NCBI GenBank assembly: GCA_913049615.1
Contig: CAJWZI010000056.1
Coordinates: 1 to 7,824, forward strand
Length of the DNA: 7,824 nt
Direction: 5' to 3'
Origin: an uncultured Alphaproteobacteria bacterium
Lineage (GTDB): Bacteria > Pseudomonadota > Alphaproteobacteria > GCA-2731375
Positions 6,580 through 7,824 of this stretch are shown here, in pieces. The notes under the pieces were generated by a model. It did not search any database. It was not told the origin of the DNA and saw nothing but the letters and a program-made list of their open reading frames with translations. Each line of letters opens with the position of its first letter. Position 1 is the stretch's first letter. The position numbers and the translations under genes are program-made.

Positions 6580-7497
6580 ATGACTGAGGTATACCGAGGC
6601 GTTTTTCCAGTCGCGCCGACACCTTTCACGGAAACCGGTCAATTGGATAAGGAAGGGCAAAAGCGTGCACTCGATTGTATGATCGACCAGGGTGTCGACG
6701 GTATTTGCATTCTTGCTAACTATTCGGAGCAGTTCTTGCTCGCCGACGAGGAGCGAGAAACCTTGGCCCGGCTGTGCCTTGAATATGTGTCAGAAAGGTT
6801 GCCGGTGATTGTCACCTGTTCCCATTTCCACACGGACATCGCCGTCCAACGTGCGCGCCGCGCCGCCGAACTAGGCGCGGCGATGGTCATGCTGATGCCG
6901 CCCTACCATGGCGCCACGTTAAAAGGAACCGAACAGGGAACCTACGAACAACTCGCCCGAGTCGGTGATGCGGCCGGCATTCCCATTATGGTGCAGGATG
7001 CACCGCTGAGCGGTGTCAATCTTAGTGTTCCCTTTCTCGTCAAGCTAGCGAAAGAAATTGAGCAGGTCCGCTACTTCAAGATCGAAACACCGATGACCGC
7101 AGATAAATTGCGCGCGCTTATCAAAGCCGGGGGAGACGCCATTGAGGGACCTTTTGATGGCGAAGAAGCAATCACTTTGATGGCAGACCTCAATGCCGGT
7201 GCTAAGGGCACCATGTCGAGTGCGCTGTTGCCTGATCTTATCAAACCAGTGGTTGAACACCATCGCTTGGGTCAAACTGAAGCTGCGGCAGAAACGTACG
7301 CCCGAATCCTGCCACTTATCAACTTCGAGAACCGTCAGTGTGGTCTACGTGCGTGCAAAACGGCAATGATGGAAGGCGGTGTCATCAAGTCAGATCACGT
7401 GCGCCACCCTCTACCCCCTTTAAATCCAGACACGCGTGCGCAACTGCTTGATCTCGCCCGACCACTCAAGCCAGTGGTGCTGAGTTGGGGTCGGTAG
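6580..7497 (+). CDS. DHDPS-fold protein resembling L-2-keto-3-deoxyarabinonate dehydratase
   Basis: This is a 305-residue class I aldolase-type barrel of the dihydrodipicolinate synthase/N-acetylneuraminate lyase family. The ATG at 6580 has GGAGG four bases upstream; the frame open back to 6538 starts with an unlikely TTG right after the previous stop. YRGVFPVAPTPF (5-16), GICILANYSEQFLL (41-54), AAMVMLMPPYHGAT (100-113), IPIMVQDAPLSG (134-145), YFKIETP (165-171) and EGPFDGEEAITL (189-200) recall the Azospirillum L-KDA dehydratase (EC 4.2.1.43), which makes 2-oxoglutarate semialdehyde from L-2-keto-3-deoxypentonate. K167 is the Schiff-base lysine. The catalytic Tyr of true DHDPS and aldolases (YNxP) is Q139 (QDAP) and the GTTGE loop is ANYSE, so lysine biosynthesis is very unlikely. 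The fit with the upstream dehydratase supports two consecutive dehydrations. It is the last gene before the terminator. An aldolase acting on a related keto-deoxy acid is the main alternative. Confidence 0.85.
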   Translation: MTEVYRGVFPVAPTPFTETGQLDKEGQKRALDCMIDQGVDGICILANYSEQFLLADEERETLARLCLEYVSERLPVIVTCSHFHTDIAVQRARRAAELGAAMVMLMPPYHGATLKGTEQGTYEQLARVGDAAGIPIMVQDAPLSGVNLSVPFLVKLAKEIEQVRYFKIETPMTADKLRALIKAGGDAIEGPFDGEEAITLMADLNAGAKGTMSSALLPDLIKPVVEHHRLGQTEAAAETYARILPLINFENRQCGLRACKTAMMEGGVIKSDHVRHPLPPLNPDTRAQLLDLARPLKPVVLSWGR

Positions 7498-7518
7498 AAT
7501 AGTTTATCAGTTGAGGGG

Positions 7519-7540
7519 TAGGGTGAAACGCCCTATTTTT
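7519..7540 (+). terminator. Intrinsic terminator of the rightward enzyme operon
   Basis: TAGGGTG, an AAA loop and CGCCCTA form a seven-pair stem (one G-T pair) followed directly by TTTTT, starting 22 bases after the stop of the DHDPS-fold gene. Stem, short loop and T-run are all in place for a Rho-independent terminator reading rightward. On the minus strand no T-run follows, so it should act in one direction only. Confidence 0.8.
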
Positions 7541-7551
7541 GCATCTGCTAC

Positions 7552-7571
7552 CCCCCTTTGGGTGAAGGGGG
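7552..7571. repeat. GC-rich hairpin in the convergent intergenic region
   Basis: CCCCCTT, a six-base TGGGTG loop and AAGGGGG form a perfect 7-bp stem 12 bases past the first terminator and 63 bases beyond the end of the glutathione S-transferase gene on the other strand. No T-run follows in either direction. It may be a backup or a 3'-end stabiliser for transcripts from either side. Confidence 0.5.
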
Positions 7572-7633
7572 CGAGGTTATGCTCTAGCTGACGCAGTCGA
7601 ACATTTCGGTCACGAATTGGAAGAGAGCAAGAT

Positions 7634-7824
7634 TTACAATTGAGGAATGGTTGTTCGATAGTGTTCTAGTAGTTCTCCAATTTTGTTCGCGACAGCGGCG
7701 CCGGCTTTGGCATGGGGAGCATCATCATCCTCGCTTTGGCCGGGATACTCTTCCAACGCTTTATAGCTCTGGCGAACAGCTATACTTTCCCACCAGCGCT
7801 GAACATTGGGTCGATCATCCAGCC
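7634..7824 (-). CDS. Glutathione S-transferase, C-terminal end (partial)
   Basis: A minus-strand reading frame enters from the right edge and stops at TAA (7636-7634), leaving 62 readable codons. It begins LDDRPNVQRWWESIAVRQSY, the typical last helices of the GST C-terminal domain (PNVxxWxxxIxxRxSY). After that comes a polar tail (EDDDAPHAKAGAAVAN) and an amphipathic end (KIGELLEHYRTTIPQL), longer than in minimal GSTs. The N-terminal thioredoxin-like, glutathione-binding half lies outside the window, so subclass and substrate cannot be told. The gene converges on the enzyme operon across a 136-base gap and is probably functionally separate from it. Confidence 0.75.
   Translation of the reverse strand, partial: LDDRPNVQRWWESIAVRQSYKALEEYPGQSEDDDAPHAKAGAAVANKIGELLEHYRTTIPQL

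Noticed and set aside
5773..6660. 295-codon minus-strand frame opposite the dehydratase gene
   Set aside because: It is a shadow of the well-supported plus-strand gene, spans two genes and has no family features.
7498..7633. Small RNA or tRNA in the convergent gap
   Set aside because: Only two short hairpins are visible, best explained as transcript ends; no cloverleaf or promoter-like sequence was found.

Overview
The window is a compact catabolic locus from a Gram-negative bacterium. I infer a proteobacterium, most likely an alphaproteobacterium, from the tripartite tricarboxylate transporter (TTT), the long periplasmic binding protein and the style of the acid-sugar genes; no rRNA or other marker confirms it. 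There is no gene-free stretch over 300 bases: the two real gaps are the divergent control region (3193-3371) and the convergent region (7498-7633). I saw no tRNA, rRNA, CRISPR array or complete insertion sequence.

Layout. The left edge (27-236, +) holds the N-terminal piece of a secreted MORN-repeat-type protein whose homology stops where the transporter genes begin. From 3192 leftward on the minus strand lies a TTT uptake operon: tctC (binding protein), tctB (small membrane subunit, GTG start) and tctA (large permease). A perfect 11-bp hairpin between tctC and tctB covers the tctB ribosome-binding site. The divergent region carries a perfect 14-bp palindrome, ATTGGTATACCAAT, of the kind bound by FadR/FCD-type GntR repressors, plus a plausible rightward promoter and a degenerate second site.

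Rightward from 3372 are four enzyme genes in one direction: a TIM-barrel sugar isomerase-like protein, a PdxA-family dehydrogenase, a rhamnonate-dehydratase-like member of the enolase superfamily, and a DHDPS-fold protein that most resembles L-2-keto-3-deoxyarabinonate dehydratase. A good intrinsic terminator follows at 7519-7540. A glutathione S-transferase gene enters from the right edge on the opposite strand, seen only as its last 62 codons.

How it fits together (inference). TctCBA imports a carboxylate, probably a sugar acid. The enolase-family enzyme dehydrates the aldonate to a 2-keto-3-deoxy acid and the DHDPS-fold enzyme converts that towards 2-oxoglutarate semialdehyde. The isomerase-like and PdxA-like proteins would feed an unusual substrate into that route. 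No kinase, no semialdehyde dehydrogenase and no regulator is present in the window. The most interesting point is that three consecutive enzymes deviate at residues that normally define their families: the isomerase appears to lack three of four metal ligands, the PdxA-like protein keeps its metal site but not several substrate-binding residues, and the dehydratase has Glu for the first metal-binding Asp. Together they suggest a variant pathway rather than a textbook one.
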